64,000 bases of DNA. It comes from Conchocele bisecta (lineage: Eukaryota; Mollusca; Bivalvia; Lucinida; Thyasiridae). Position numbers and translations under genes: made by a program. Shown in pieces: positions 1 through 9,348 of the stretch (position 1 is the first letter of the stretch; the number at the start of each line of letters is the position of its first letter). The stretch lies in contig CM055265.1 in NCBI GenBank assembly GCA_029237695.1, positions 123,464,834 to 123,528,833 of the forward strand, in the 5' to 3' direction. The notes below the pieces were generated by a model that had not been told where the DNA came from, ran no database searches, and saw only the letters and a list, made by a program, of their open reading frames with translations.

Positions 1-1282
1 TTTATCACAAATATGAGTTACCGTTCCTGATAAATTATCTCCTATACTAACGCTTACCGGAACGTGCTCAGCTTCGTACTCTAAACTATTACCGGTAGTT
101 TCAACTTCTGACTGGAGGTACGCCTCAAAATCGTATTCTATCTGATATGGATAAAGAAAGATAGTGTCGCAACCGATCTTTATATCTTTACCCGTTCTTT
201 GAAATTCGCATTCCCACATAACTACTAGGTTGAATTCTTTGCTTTTTCTAATAACTTTATCTCTTCTCATTGTGGATGCGCGTTCTTCTTTTTTATGCTT
301 TGCATGAATCTCACACCCGTGCCAGTAACAGCCGTGATATTGATATACGGTATTGGTTTCTGGACAGTATCCATCTACCGGAGCTCCTAAAATCCATCTT
401 TCACCTCCGTGTCCGCACTGTTCGTGGTGAATGTGAATTCCCTCCCGCTTTTCCATAGAGTACATCCAATCGATCGCGCCACAACTGTTAGAACCTTTTG
501 GGTAGAACGCTTTCTCGAACGACGAACGCGGGCGCTCTAAATAATTACCATCGCATACTATTTTTGTCTCAACTCTCATACATGTTGGTCCGTGTCTCTT
601 CATATTACTCGCTTTCGTGAATTTCTGTTTGCAATTATTGCAGGCGTAAATTTTAGATAGGTTTTTAAGGTTTTTTTATCAGAAATGCGTGATTATTAAA
701 CAGTCCTATTGCCATTGGTTTATTGCCTATTGCATCATAGTGCGCTGGTACCTTTTTCAACCACCATACGCCACATTCGGTGGGTTGATATACTTCTGTA
801 CCGATTTTAAAAAACTCTTCAACCTTTTTCAGATCGAAAAAAGGAATTGGTGAAACCACCTTACTACCGAAATATTGCTTACTAAGTTCTCTCGCTTTTT
901 CCGTACATCTGTCAGGTCTGATTTTTTTATCAAGGTGCATAGCTAAACACCTGAACAGACAAAGGTCGTCATTATACTTATCTAAAGAATACATACCTTT
1001 TCTATTCCTCAACCATTCTGGAAGTTCTCCTCCCGCCGCTTCTTTGGATTGTAGTCCCAAATCTATTACCCTACTACCCTGTATTAACTTTACAAAAACC
1101 TCTACCCATCTTACAAACTTCCACTTTGTATTCGGTCTGTCTATTTTATCGGACATTATTCGTGTTTGCTCCTTATCTGACAGCCATTTTTTAACGGTTT
1201 TCATTGATGATAGTGGTTCGCTACCACCGAGATTTTTGTGAAATATTATAGTTTTAGGTTTTCCATTTTTAGTTTCCTCCAT
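1..1282 (-). pseudogene. Protein-primed DNA polymerase B of Polinton element 1, N-terminal part, one frameshift
   Basis: This is the N-terminal portion of the Polinton pPolB, which replicates the element by protein priming. From the ATG at 1282 (MEETKNGKPK) the order is: a basic region; an OTU-like segment with DDLCLFRCLA near residue 105 and NNHAFLI at the end; then, in a shifted frame below about 670, a zinc-finger-like YACNNCKQKF...RHGPTC; a nuclease-like block with VDGY and YHGCYWHGC (about 400-315); MWECEF; and the exonuclease-proximal FLYPYQIEYDFEAY (about 160-110). All of these blocks are known from pPolB of this class. The frame changes at a run of seven T on the plus strand (671-677), a one-base homopolymer difference that could be a true mutation or an assembly error. 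The catalytic polymerase motifs lie beyond the left edge. The upstream gene overlaps its start by 14 bases. Confidence 0.85.
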
Positions 1283-1802
1283 ATGTTCTTAGCTTGTAAG
1301 AATATGAATATCTCAAATAAAAATTTGTTGTTAGATACGGAGCGATTTTATTGGACATGCGTTCAGACTCGTTAATGTCAATGTTTTTACGAAAGGATAA
1401 TGCAACTACCCGTCTTCCCTTTTCTACCTTTTCCAATGTTTCATCGTGAGCCCCCAATATTTCTTCACCTTTTTCCACTATCGCGCTAACGATAGATTTT
1501 TTCTTATTATTTGGGTTGCCTGTGTGTCTAATTTGGGACAAATTATTTGTGCTTGAAGGTTTGATTACACTAGCCCTTAACCCCACAATACTTTCTTTTT
1601 GAATTCTGTTGCCTACTTCCTCCGCTTTGGATATATCATTAAAGGCTCCTCGTTTGTGGGCGCGGGTAAACCGCTTCATAAACGCCTCATTCTTTGTGGA
1701 GTTTATCAGATTTGTCAAACCCCTAACTCTCAACCGTTTACTATAAGTAATCCCTGGAGATTCGGCTTCTCTTCTCAAACTTTCTAGTTCTGGCGTTATC
1801 AT
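1269..1802 (-). CDS. Hypothetical basic protein upstream of pPolB (element 1)
   Basis: This is an open frame of 177 residues starting MITPELESLRREAE. It is rich in Lys and Arg, has no obvious membrane segment, and contains no motif I recognise. It lies directly upstream of the polymerase on the same strand and overlaps its start by 14 bases in another frame, so the two may be translationally linked or may once have been one longer polymerase N-terminus. The start ATG lies just downstream (in minus-strand terms) of the intergenic repeat containing TTATCTGTTCAATTGG, which would suit a promoter there. It could be a terminal-protein or packaging accessory, but nothing in the sequence shows this. 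Confidence 0.5.
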   Translation of the reverse strand: MITPELESLRREAESPGITYSKRLRVRGLTNLINSTKNEAFMKRFTRAHKRGAFNDISKAEEVGNRIQKESIVGLRASVIKPSSTNNLSQIRHTGNPNNKKKSIVSAIVEKGEEILGAHDETLEKVEKGRRVVALSFRKNIDINESERMSNKIAPYLTTNFYLRYSYSYKLRTYGGN

Positions 1803-1922
1803 ATTTGTCTGTTGTATAACCTATGAGATTTATCTGTTCAATTGGACATGAATAATTTACACATGATGTTTTTTCATGTCCAATTAAACATAAACATATA
1901 CATATATATACAAAAAAAAAAA

Positions 1923-2120
1923 ATGGAGTGTGCTACTTGTTGTAAGACTTTTGCTTGTAAAGACTATATACGAAGACATATATCGAGACGTAGAAAGTTT
2001 CCTTGTGTCGCCCCACAATTTCAATGCCCCAGATGCCCCTGTAAGTTCGTTAGTGCCCAAACTCTTTGTAGACATAAGCAACTACGCTGCCCTGTGGCTA
2101 GGGGGAACGTGGTAGACTAG
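1923..2120 (+). CDS. Small two-zinc-finger protein (element 1)
   Basis: This frame of 65 residues starts MECATCCKTFACKDYIRRHI. It contains two finger-like modules: C-x2-C followed by an RRH and a Cys (about residues 3-28), and C-x2-C followed by a CRHKQLRC segment (about 36-57). The last ligand of each finger looks like Cys rather than His. Small zinc-finger ORFs are common accessories in Polintons and their viral relatives and are often thought to bind DNA or act in regulation; the function here is inferred. The ATG at 1923 is preferred over one 81 bases upstream because the upstream part is low-complexity and preceded by an A-run. It is oriented opposite to its neighbours. Confidence 0.55.
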   Translation: MECATCCKTFACKDYIRRHISRRRKFPCVAPQFQCPRCPCKFVSAQTLCRHKQLRCPVARGNVVD

Positions 2121-2145
2121 AGTTGGTAGAGTTAGTTGCTGATCT

Positions 2146-2352
2146 TCAAGCTAAATTAGACCTATTGGGGGAGAAAAACTCTGAATAAACTTTTTCTTCA
2201 TATGGAAGATTTGATTCAAATAAATCACTAATTTCTTCCGTTTCTTCGTAGAAAAACGTATCCGTAAACGAATCTTTGATTTTAAACAGTTTTATAAAAT
2301 TAGCTCCATTCCCTTCAACTAGTCGTTTGTCGATCCTATTTAGTCGCCTCAT
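2146..2352 (-). CDS. Hypothetical acidic small protein (element 1)
   Basis: This is an open frame of 68 residues, MRRLNRIDKRLVEGNG at the N-terminus, then an acidic stretch YEETEEISDLFE. No domain or membrane segment is evident. It is convergent with the zinc-finger gene (25-bp gap) and lies between copies of the intergenic motif. It may be a real small accessory gene of the element or a chance frame in AT-rich sequence. Confidence 0.3.
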   Translation of the reverse strand: MRRLNRIDKRLVEGNGANFIKLFKIKDSFTDTFFYEETEEISDLFESNLPYEEKVYSEFFSPNRSNLA

Positions 2353-2963
2353 TTCGCGAATTTGGCTCTTATAATTTCTACATCATTTTCGGGATAATAT
2401 TGAAAATGCAACTCTTTTATCGGCGCGTAATAAATTACGCTGATATTTCATGTAATCTATTTTACATAATGATTTCATTTTATAGTAAAATTCGTCAACA
2501 AGGTTATTACAAAATTACACTTCCCATTCTATTACTTTATCCATTTTGTTATAATGTTTTGTTATAACCTATGAGATTTATCTGTTCAAATGGCAGTGAA
2601 AAAACACATGATGTATTATGACACCAATTGTCACGGTTTTTTTACAAATTATTAATAATTTTTCAATATCGTAGAAATATATTAGCTATAGTGGAGGAAG
2701 AAAATGCCGTGTTGAAAAATAAATATGCCAACGGGATGAAATAAATCCTTTTTATTAGTATAGTGTTATCTGTTCAATTGGACGTTAAATGAACATGAGG
2801 TATTTATGACAACGACACGAAAACAAATCCTTTTTAGTACTATTGTTTTATCTGTTCAATTGGGGAAAACGTGATGTATTTATGACACCAATTGTCACGT
2901 TTTTTTGTGTTGGTGACCAGTTTGTGCTATTGGACGAAACGGTGTTTTATCGGGGATGGTGGT

Positions 2964-3030
2964 GGTAGTATATAGGGGTGAAAATGATACCACCGTTAGG
3001 TGGTATCATTTTGACTCCCTATATACTACT
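2964..3030. repeat. Terminal hairpin of Polinton element 1
   Basis: An inverted repeat is formed by GTAGTATATAGGGGTGAAAA and the complementary arm TTTTGACTCCCTATATACTAC. The centre is also self-complementary (GATACCACC / GGTGGTATC), so almost the whole segment folds. Read inward from 3030 it begins AGTAGTATATAGGG. A similar hairpin is at the left end of element 2 (53987). Confidence 0.75.
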
Positions 3031-4243
3031 AGTCGAGATGAAATCAACCAATCGGAGCCAAACATGTATGGAGACTTAGATTTTTTCTGTAATTATGACC
3101 AAACTGTCGTTGGTCCGGAAATCCGTAAACGGTGAAAATAATCCTTAAATGTCATTGTCTAATTTCAGCGAATGTCGCGTTTTTCACTGCAATTATCACT
3201 AATTAGTAAATGTAAATACTTATTTGTTACGACGAATAGTAAATATTGCAGCTTCAGTGATTATGTTTTGCAAAAATCTGCCGATTTCGTGAGAATTTGG
3301 ATGTGCAAGAATACACCACGTATCGTGTTGTCTTGATTTAGGCGGAGATCGTACTATTACCAGATGCTCTGGTAAAACGCATATCTTACGGACGGACGAA
3401 CGGGCGAATGGACGGACGAACAGACGGACGGAATGACGAATACGATAGAATTACTGATAGTGACTCGCGGTGGTATCAGACAATTTTCATATGCAAATGA
3501 GGCATGCTTACTTTTAGCATGAGCTCGTGCTTTTAGTTCATGTTCGAATATTGACCAGCATTGTCAACATTGACACAACCGAGTGTGTACTTATGTACGG
3601 TATACTTACTGCATGTTTTGTTGTCATCATTCAGATTGAAGCCATCTGAACATGCGCACACAGCCCCGCCCTTTTTAGACAGACACATGTGTTGACACTG
3701 TAGCTGTGAACAATAGTCTGAAAAAGTATAAAGGGTTGTCCATCAGTTACCATTATCTAAACGCCTGTCATTCCTTTCATAGCATCGTTTTCACATCGTC
3801 TGTGTTGTTTTTAATTAGAAAATGATGTGTTCGTTGGTTTATACGTGACACGTTTAAACCAAAGACAACATCGTTTTATAATTATAAAACATAAAACGGT
3901 GTCGTAACGATGTGTCAACGGCAGGCAATCATTCGTTTGTGGAACCTGGAACAAATCTGGACTGTACATATGCCCCCAGTATGCGCCCTGTCCTGGTCCT
4001 AGTCTCTTGAATTACATGTACATGTATGTGACAATCAACGAGGGGCGTAGCTACTTATCCGTCGTTTGGATTTATTTACAGAAATCCGGTCCAAATTGTA
4101 TAGTTCATGGCCATATTGCTTGTAGCAAGGGGCGAATTGTTGTGAAAAGGAAACATGATAGTGTTGTTGACGAGTGTTGATCCAGATCATATTATGTATC
4201 GGCGTAATCTGCATTATTTGCCGGAATCCCGTTTTCACACATA
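3031..4243. other. Non-coding flank of element 1
   Basis: No gene is seen. It contains a GGAC-rich degenerate tract (3389-3431) and a fragment of repeat family C around 3463-3525 (GGTATCAG, then CATATGCAAATGAGGCATGC). The rest is AT-rich unique-looking sequence. Confidence 0.6.
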
Positions 4244-4510
4244 TTAAAGGTACATGCCCACTCAGTCGGCACACAATGCTCTGTATAGGAACTAAAGTAA
4301 GTGTATAATTGTGTCACCGCTCCACAAGTTCTAAAAAGTGCCCGCTATACAGATGTAATCATTTAGTAATATTTATTGTACTGATATCAGGTATCAGGCT
4401 ATTTTCATATGCAAATGAGGCATGCTATTTATACTAATTAAATGCGTCACCTTAACACAATATTTCTACAGATCATAAAGTATGATAATTGCGCATCAAA
4501 ATATAATACA
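4244..4510 (+). repeat. Repeat family C, TTAA-ended, partial copy
   Basis: It begins TTAAAGGTACATGCCCACTC and runs through CCCGCTATACAGATGTAATC to CATATGCAAATGAGGCATGC and AATTAAATGCGTCACC. The same series of blocks occurs at 17736-18030 and, inverted, at 40792-41296. The right end seems truncated, next to MITE B. Confidence 0.65.
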
Positions 4511-4573
4511 GAGAATAAATAGTGTAACGTGTACGGCACTGGTTGCGAGCTCGATCGCTCAACACAACAACTG

Positions 4574-4875
4574 TAGCCTATTTCACCAACATTGCCTAGT
4601 AAACTTTCCTAGCAAAGTATTCTTTGAGGGAGAAATTTTCAATTTTAAGATAAATGTATTAATTTGTATTATACTGAATGTATTACATTATCACAGCCAT
4701 TTTGGCTGTGCTAATGTAATACATTCAGTATAATAATTCTGCATAGTTTTAATCACCAAATATATGCAATCATTAGTTCTATATGAAATAATGCATTTCG
4801 GAAAAATCAATGATTACTCCCTCAAAGTATACTTTGCTAGATAAGTATACTTTGCAATGTTGATGAAATCGGCTA
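4574..4875. mobile_element. MITE family B, copy 1 (full length)
   Basis: Terminal inverted repeats read TAGCCTATTTCACCAACATT and TAGCCGATTTCATCAACATT (complement of the right end). Subterminal AAAGTAT blocks follow, then a near-perfect central palindrome built on ACTGAATGTATTACATTATC and its complement around CAGCCATTTTGGCTG. It has no coding capacity. Full or nearly full copies are at 13864 and 24101, and partial copies at 37129 and 48206. Confidence 0.85.
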
Positions 4876-4944
4876 CTGGTAGCGTGTCTGCCGCACCGTT
4901 ACGTTCTCTCCAACACTATACTACAAGTGTATACACGTCTTTTA

Positions 4945-5230
4945 TGAGTTTCAACTCCTATAAACGCCTATTAGCTCCTACGTCCTTCTGTGAGCTCCAA
5001 CTCATGTGACCTCTTATGAACTGCTACGAACTTCAGCTCCTATGAACTCATATGAGCTCCTACGAACTTCAACTCCTATCAACCTCAGCTCCTGCGAACT
5101 ACAGCTCATATGAACTCCTACGAGCTTCAACTCCTGTGAACTCCTACGAGTTTCAACTCGTATCAACTCCTATTAACTTATGCGAGCTCCAACTCCTATA
5201 AACTCCTACGAACTTCAGCTCCTTTGAAAT
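4945..5230. repeat. Degenerate short tandem repeat (AACTCCTATGAACTCCTACGA-like)
   Basis: About twenty imperfect units of 12-15 bases alternate CTCCTA(T/C)GA(A/G)CT with TTCAACTCC or TTCAGCTCC. Divergence between units is high, so it is an old minisatellite. No frame is kept open. Confidence 0.7.
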
Positions 5231-6339
5231 TCAGCTGCACAGGCAATGTTTTAATTTTGTGGGAATCAAAAATATATACTGTTTAAAATGAGTGTTGATT
5301 ACAGTAAATGTGATCATAGGAATTTACTACTTTGATTAAAAGTTATTAGGACATGAATAGATGGACGCCTCGCGATAGGACGAATGCTATGCTGTCTAGG
5401 TCGAACACAGCTGGCCCTGTGCATACGGTCTGTCAACTTGTTCTAACTCCTATCGAGTCCCGGCTCAACAACAGCTGCTATTATATACATCAAGTTATCT
5501 ATCTCCGATATAGTTTCCAGCGACCCCGTAGCTATACCAATGTGCTAGCTCCCAGTTAAGTCACAGCCCTCTAAGAAGGCGACTTCCGGTATTCCTTTTA
5601 ATACCTTTCGCTTGTCCTTAGTATATATCTGTAGCAGTGTCTCTCTCGCTTGTTAATGACAGACTCCCGAATATCTTTCTTTCTTTTGCTTACGTTTAAC
5701 GGCCGCACTGTCTCTATGGCCTTGCACGCCGTCCGAAAAAGGCGGAATACAAATTTGTGCCGAATGGGAATTTTGAATTTTGGATCTGTGAGATCTGGGT
5801 AGAACCAGTTCGCGGGCTTAGGGCCCCGGAGACAAATGTGCAAATTGGATTACCGGTACTGCTGGCGGCCACTATTGTTGGGTATTATTGATTGCAGGTT
5901 TATTTATACCCAGATGATACAGCGCCCGCTGTGGCAGAGCAAGCGTCGCCATAACCCATTGCAGGACTTCCAAGAGTTATCAGCGATACCAGTAACCTGC
6001 CGGACTCAATATAGGAGGCTTCCGAGTAGTCCCGATGGCAGGAATAACTAACTGCTGCCGGACTTATATACAAATAGGTATGCATAACTTTAGATTACAG
6101 TTGAAGGCTGGATGGCATTGTTCTCCCCGTAAAACATGAATGTGTATGCCACATATCAACACTAAATATTAACTTACAAGAGTTACTTCCCTCTATTATC
6201 AATGACCCAATTGTCGCTATATACCAGTATATGTGGGAGGTTGACGTGTGATTAGATACACGAATAGGTGAGGGTATGCGCATCAGTTACGGTGATATAT
6301 CATGGGAACAATTATTTGATACGCCCATTACAAGTTACC
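5231..6339. other. Non-coding stretch; one unassigned minus-strand frame
   Basis: No recognisable gene is seen. A minus-strand frame at 5598-5843 (81 residues, containing WFYPDLTDPKFKIPIRHKF) has protein-like composition but no known motif and no convincing splice sites, so it is not called. The rest is AT-rich non-coding sequence. Confidence 0.4.
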
Positions 6340-6688
6340 TACCAGTCAGGACGAATGCACTGAACTATTTACGTTCGGATAGCTGTTAAAGTACAAATGG
6401 CGAAAATACCAAGTAAGTGAGACAACACACACCTAACAAGGCTGATGTACTCGCCCATATCATAAAATCCGTCACAATAGTAATATCCGTTAACATTATA
6501 AGGAAACACGGTTATCGCCCCTGATATCAGTGTGGAATGTACGTCTGATATAAAATGTATGCATGCAATAATGTCAATCAATACGTGGGGTAATGGTGAA
6601 TGAATGTTTCTTTTGCCAGAAAATGTCTCAGATGATGTCTCTGAAATAACGAACAGTTTGTTAATACTGAGTGGGCATGTTCCTTTAA
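6340..6688 (-). repeat. Repeat related to the TTAA element (inverted copy)
   Basis: Read on the minus strand it starts TTAAAGGAACATGCCCACTC (6688) and shares blocks with 40792-40990: the ACAGACATCTTC-like stretch, TTTGCTGGCAAA-like stretch, ACCATTACCCCACGTATTGA and CACACTGATATTAG. The left end is uncertain. Confidence 0.6.
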
Positions 6689-7865
6689 TCTCATTGCAAT
6701 CAATAGACGCAGAGATGTGTAGTCTGATCTGGGTCTACTCTGTTCTCAACATCAATGGTTGTACTCAGTAAGAAATAAACTCTAAAATACTACATATCTA
6801 TAAATATATTTGCAAAGGGAAATGACTAGGTACGATACTTCATTGGTTTCGTGTGTGTGCCGACATCCTATACAGCCATGACTTGAATACGACAAAGCTG
6901 TCAATATTGCAACACCCGCGGAATAAACAGAGACACACTTTCAGAACTATGAAAAACTCACCTGTGTAATGAGTTTTCGTGTCTGATGCTCAAAGTGACA
7001 ATTATAGTTCGATTATGTTTAGTAGAGTACCTATACCATATGCTTGTAATTGTTCTGATCATGTCCATGTTTTAGATGTTAGAATGCACTGCAATCCAGA
7101 GTGATAATCCACTTTATTTTCCATATAAATTAATGCGCCAACACAAAATCACTTCCGGCTGATGCATCATGTGATAAATTTGTCCTAGTAAACAAAACGA
7201 ACTGTCAGACAGTGATAGCATTCTAAAATGTAATATGTTCATATTTTCCTGATATAACCCAGAAATGGTCAACCATAGTGGGTTATTTACATAATTTGAC
7301 CATTAGTAATTGTCTTCAAATACTCTTTTTGGGGATTTCAAGTTTGTGGATAATTTCCTGTTTTTCTCAAGGTGTTGTACGTTGCTATGTAAGCGTGATA
7401 CAGTGACAGGATGGTTGACGTCACCAGAATCACCCAGCAGCCTGAGCATAACAATATCACTGTTTTGTTTCGTATTTTATCTAGTAGTTTTATTTTATAA
7501 GTGTCGATAGTTACTGTAAAGGGATACACACGATGTTGCTTTTAAAAAAAATATTTAGAACAAAAATATTTAAATAGAAAGTAAATATAAAGACAATCAC
7601 CGCAGGTTGGATTAAAGTTTGTGAACATTTTTCAAACTGTAAGACACACTTAAGGACCCGTTTTTATCTGATTTTACTTTGATTCAAAGGTAAATGCTTC
7701 GTAAATGTGATGGAATATAATTATATAACAGATATGTGAGTAGTATAAGGTTAATTAGCACGACCCTCAAGTATGAAGGTGACTGAACCTCTGACGTCAT
7801 TCGAAAATCCAAATTTTCCCGCCAACATTCCGGATTGACCACCAAAATTCAAATTCCCCTGGATT
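6689..7865. other. Non-coding stretch
   Basis: AT-rich sequence with no gene, RNA or clear repeat. An open frame at 7310-7510 lacks any motif and is not called. Confidence 0.5.
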
Positions 7866-8296
7866 GACTAGTGGCTATCTTTTAAAAAAAAATAGTAAGT
7901 AGCTTTTTGTTGACGATTCTAATGAGTTATCGTAAAAAGGGATATAACTGCAGAAAGACTGACCTCAAATTTGGTGGGACGCTTGAATTGGCTAGTGGAT
8001 ATCTTTAAATAATAGCATGTAGCTCTTTGAGGACGATTCTAATGAGTTATCGCAAAAGGGACATTACTCCTCAACTACTCGTCCGATTGACGACATGTTT
8101 GATGATACGCTTTAAATGGCTAGTCGCTATCTTTTAAAGAATAGTCAGTAGCTCTTTGTGGACGTTTCTAATGAGTTATCGCAAAAGGGATATAACTCCT
8201 CAAATTGACATAAGATTAGGTGGAACGCTTTGATCGGCTTGTTGCTATATTTTAAAGAATAGTGAGTAGCTCTTTGTGGACGATTTTAATGAGCTA
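7866..8296. repeat. Tandem repeat, about four units of about 120 bp
   Basis: Each unit begins GGCTAGTGGCTATCTTTTAA (with variants), continues AGTAGCTCTTTGTGGACGATT and TAATGAGTTATCGCAAAAGG, and ends near a GACGCTTTGAATTG-like stretch. Units start near 7867, 7990, 8117 and 8236. The last is incomplete. Divergence is moderate. Confidence 0.8.
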
Positions 8297-8366
8297 ACAT
8301 AGGCTTTCAGCAACCGGGTCCAGCCTACTGAGGCTCATGATGCACGAGCATTAAATATACAATATA

Positions 8367-8628
8367 TAATTCCAGCACAAAAATATTTACACAATTCCCT
8401 AACATTTGTCTCTGCCCAAAAGTTATATCCCAGTAAACTCCCACGCCGAACTACTTTCCGTAACCGTGAGGCGCAGTTAAAATAATTCTTAAGAAAATGG
8501 AAAATAAACACATTATCTTGATGAATTTATTTCAAATGCTGGAATTATAAGGAATGAATGGCCTTTTTGTGGAATTTATCGGGGATATAAACTTGGAAAA
8601 GTCGCGGGAATACTGGACGAGGCCTTAA
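8367..8628 (+). repeat. Repeat family F, half element
   Basis: It starts ATTCCAGCACAAAAATATTT and runs through CCGTAACCGTGAGGCGCAGT to TCGCGGGAATACTGGACGAG. This is the same arm as the left arm of the full foldback at 12905-13265; the complementary arm is missing here. Confidence 0.75.
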
Positions 8629-9168
8629 CAAATTACAATTTAATTATAATATACATCTATACGTTCTACAATACATACATGTACATGAAAAAATGGTTTA
8701 GAGTAACCGGGCCCTGGCTGTTATCATGTGTTGTAATTTATTGTATTGAGTATGCGTATTTATAGCTGGTTTCACTTTAGATAAAATAATTTTATATACC
8801 ATATTCAACCTAATCGATAATATAACATTCCAATGTATAATTATTGCTGTGCGAGTGAAAGGTCAAACGGACAGTTGACGTTACAGGTAAATCATATTGG
8901 ATTGTTAAGGAATTAAATGCGAGGTAGCGGTAGCGACAGCAGCATTTAATTCCTGAAAAAATCAATACGTGAACAATATCATACTTATAGTTCTTATAGT
9001 TCAGCCAAGAGTAGAATGCAATTTCATACCCGAGTATGGATTTTCCATTTCCTATCGAACAGTTAACCGTTAAATCTGGTAGTATAACTTATTGGGATTA
9101 AGCGTTGCAATATGTGAAATAAGTGGAGCACAATGCTGCCCAGCGAATGGCTTGTAAAGTCGGGCGAA
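8629..9168. other. Non-coding; contains a hairpin at 8907-8957
   Basis: No gene. AGGAATTAAATGC and GCATTTAATTCCT flank a loop of about 20 bases rich in GGTAGCG. The remainder is AT-rich and unassigned. Confidence 0.5.
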
Positions 9169-9179
9169 CTATAAACTAC

Positions 9180-9348
9180 CTTCAGAATTTAGCAGCTGGT
9201 GTTCCTGGTTGTAAACAGCCAATCCATACATGTGTTCTTCAAGATCATATCTAGAAAAGTCCAGGACTCCCATGCCTTCACCATTGGTTTTGTTCAGTAG
9301 ATACATCATGCCGTCTGAGTGTCCTATGTCGGATATCAACAACACTCC
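9180..9348 (-). CDS. Propeller gene exon 6 (last exon found)
   Basis: 169 bp, acceptor TCTTTCACAG. It encodes LLISDIGHSDGMMYLLNK and HMYGLAVYNQEHQLL. The last phrase resembles the closing strand of LRP-type propellers. It ends in phase 1 at GTAGTT, or reads through to a TAG at 9169-9171, which would make it the final exon. Confidence 0.75.

Larger units (their letters stand above)
1826..2910. repeat. Four-copy intergenic motif TTATCTGTTCAATTGG in element 1
   Basis: The motif starts near 1830, 2579, 2766 and 2848. It is followed each time by a related tail containing ACATGATGT or ATGAGGTATTTATGAC, and in two copies by GACACCAATTGTCACG plus a T-run (about 2619 and 2885). Copies 3 and 4 also share an upstream AAATCCTTTTTA block. 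The copy at 1830 forms a hairpin with TTCATGTCCAATTA at about 1873. All copies lie between genes or between the last gene and the tip, which suggests promoters, terminators or a replication signal. The role is inference. Confidence 0.6.
1..3030 (-). mobile_element. Polinton/Maverick element 1 (right part; continues off left edge)
   Basis: This is a self-synthesising DNA transposon of the Polinton/Maverick class, cut by the window edge. It is recognised by a protein-primed DNA polymerase B N-terminal region (1-1282, minus). Small accessory genes at 1269-2352 and a terminal hairpin ending at 3030 whose tip reads AGTAGTATATAGGGAGTC support the call. Polinton termini commonly begin with AG, which agrees. 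The matching end, integrase, ATPase and capsid genes would lie left of the window. The left part is relatively intact: only one clear polymerase frame break is seen. The exact outer boundary is inferred from the hairpin; no target-site duplication could be checked because the other end is absent. Confidence 0.8.

Noticed and set aside
5598..5843. Minus-strand frame as an extra exon of the propeller gene
   Set aside because: No EGF or propeller signature, and no good splice sites in phase 1.
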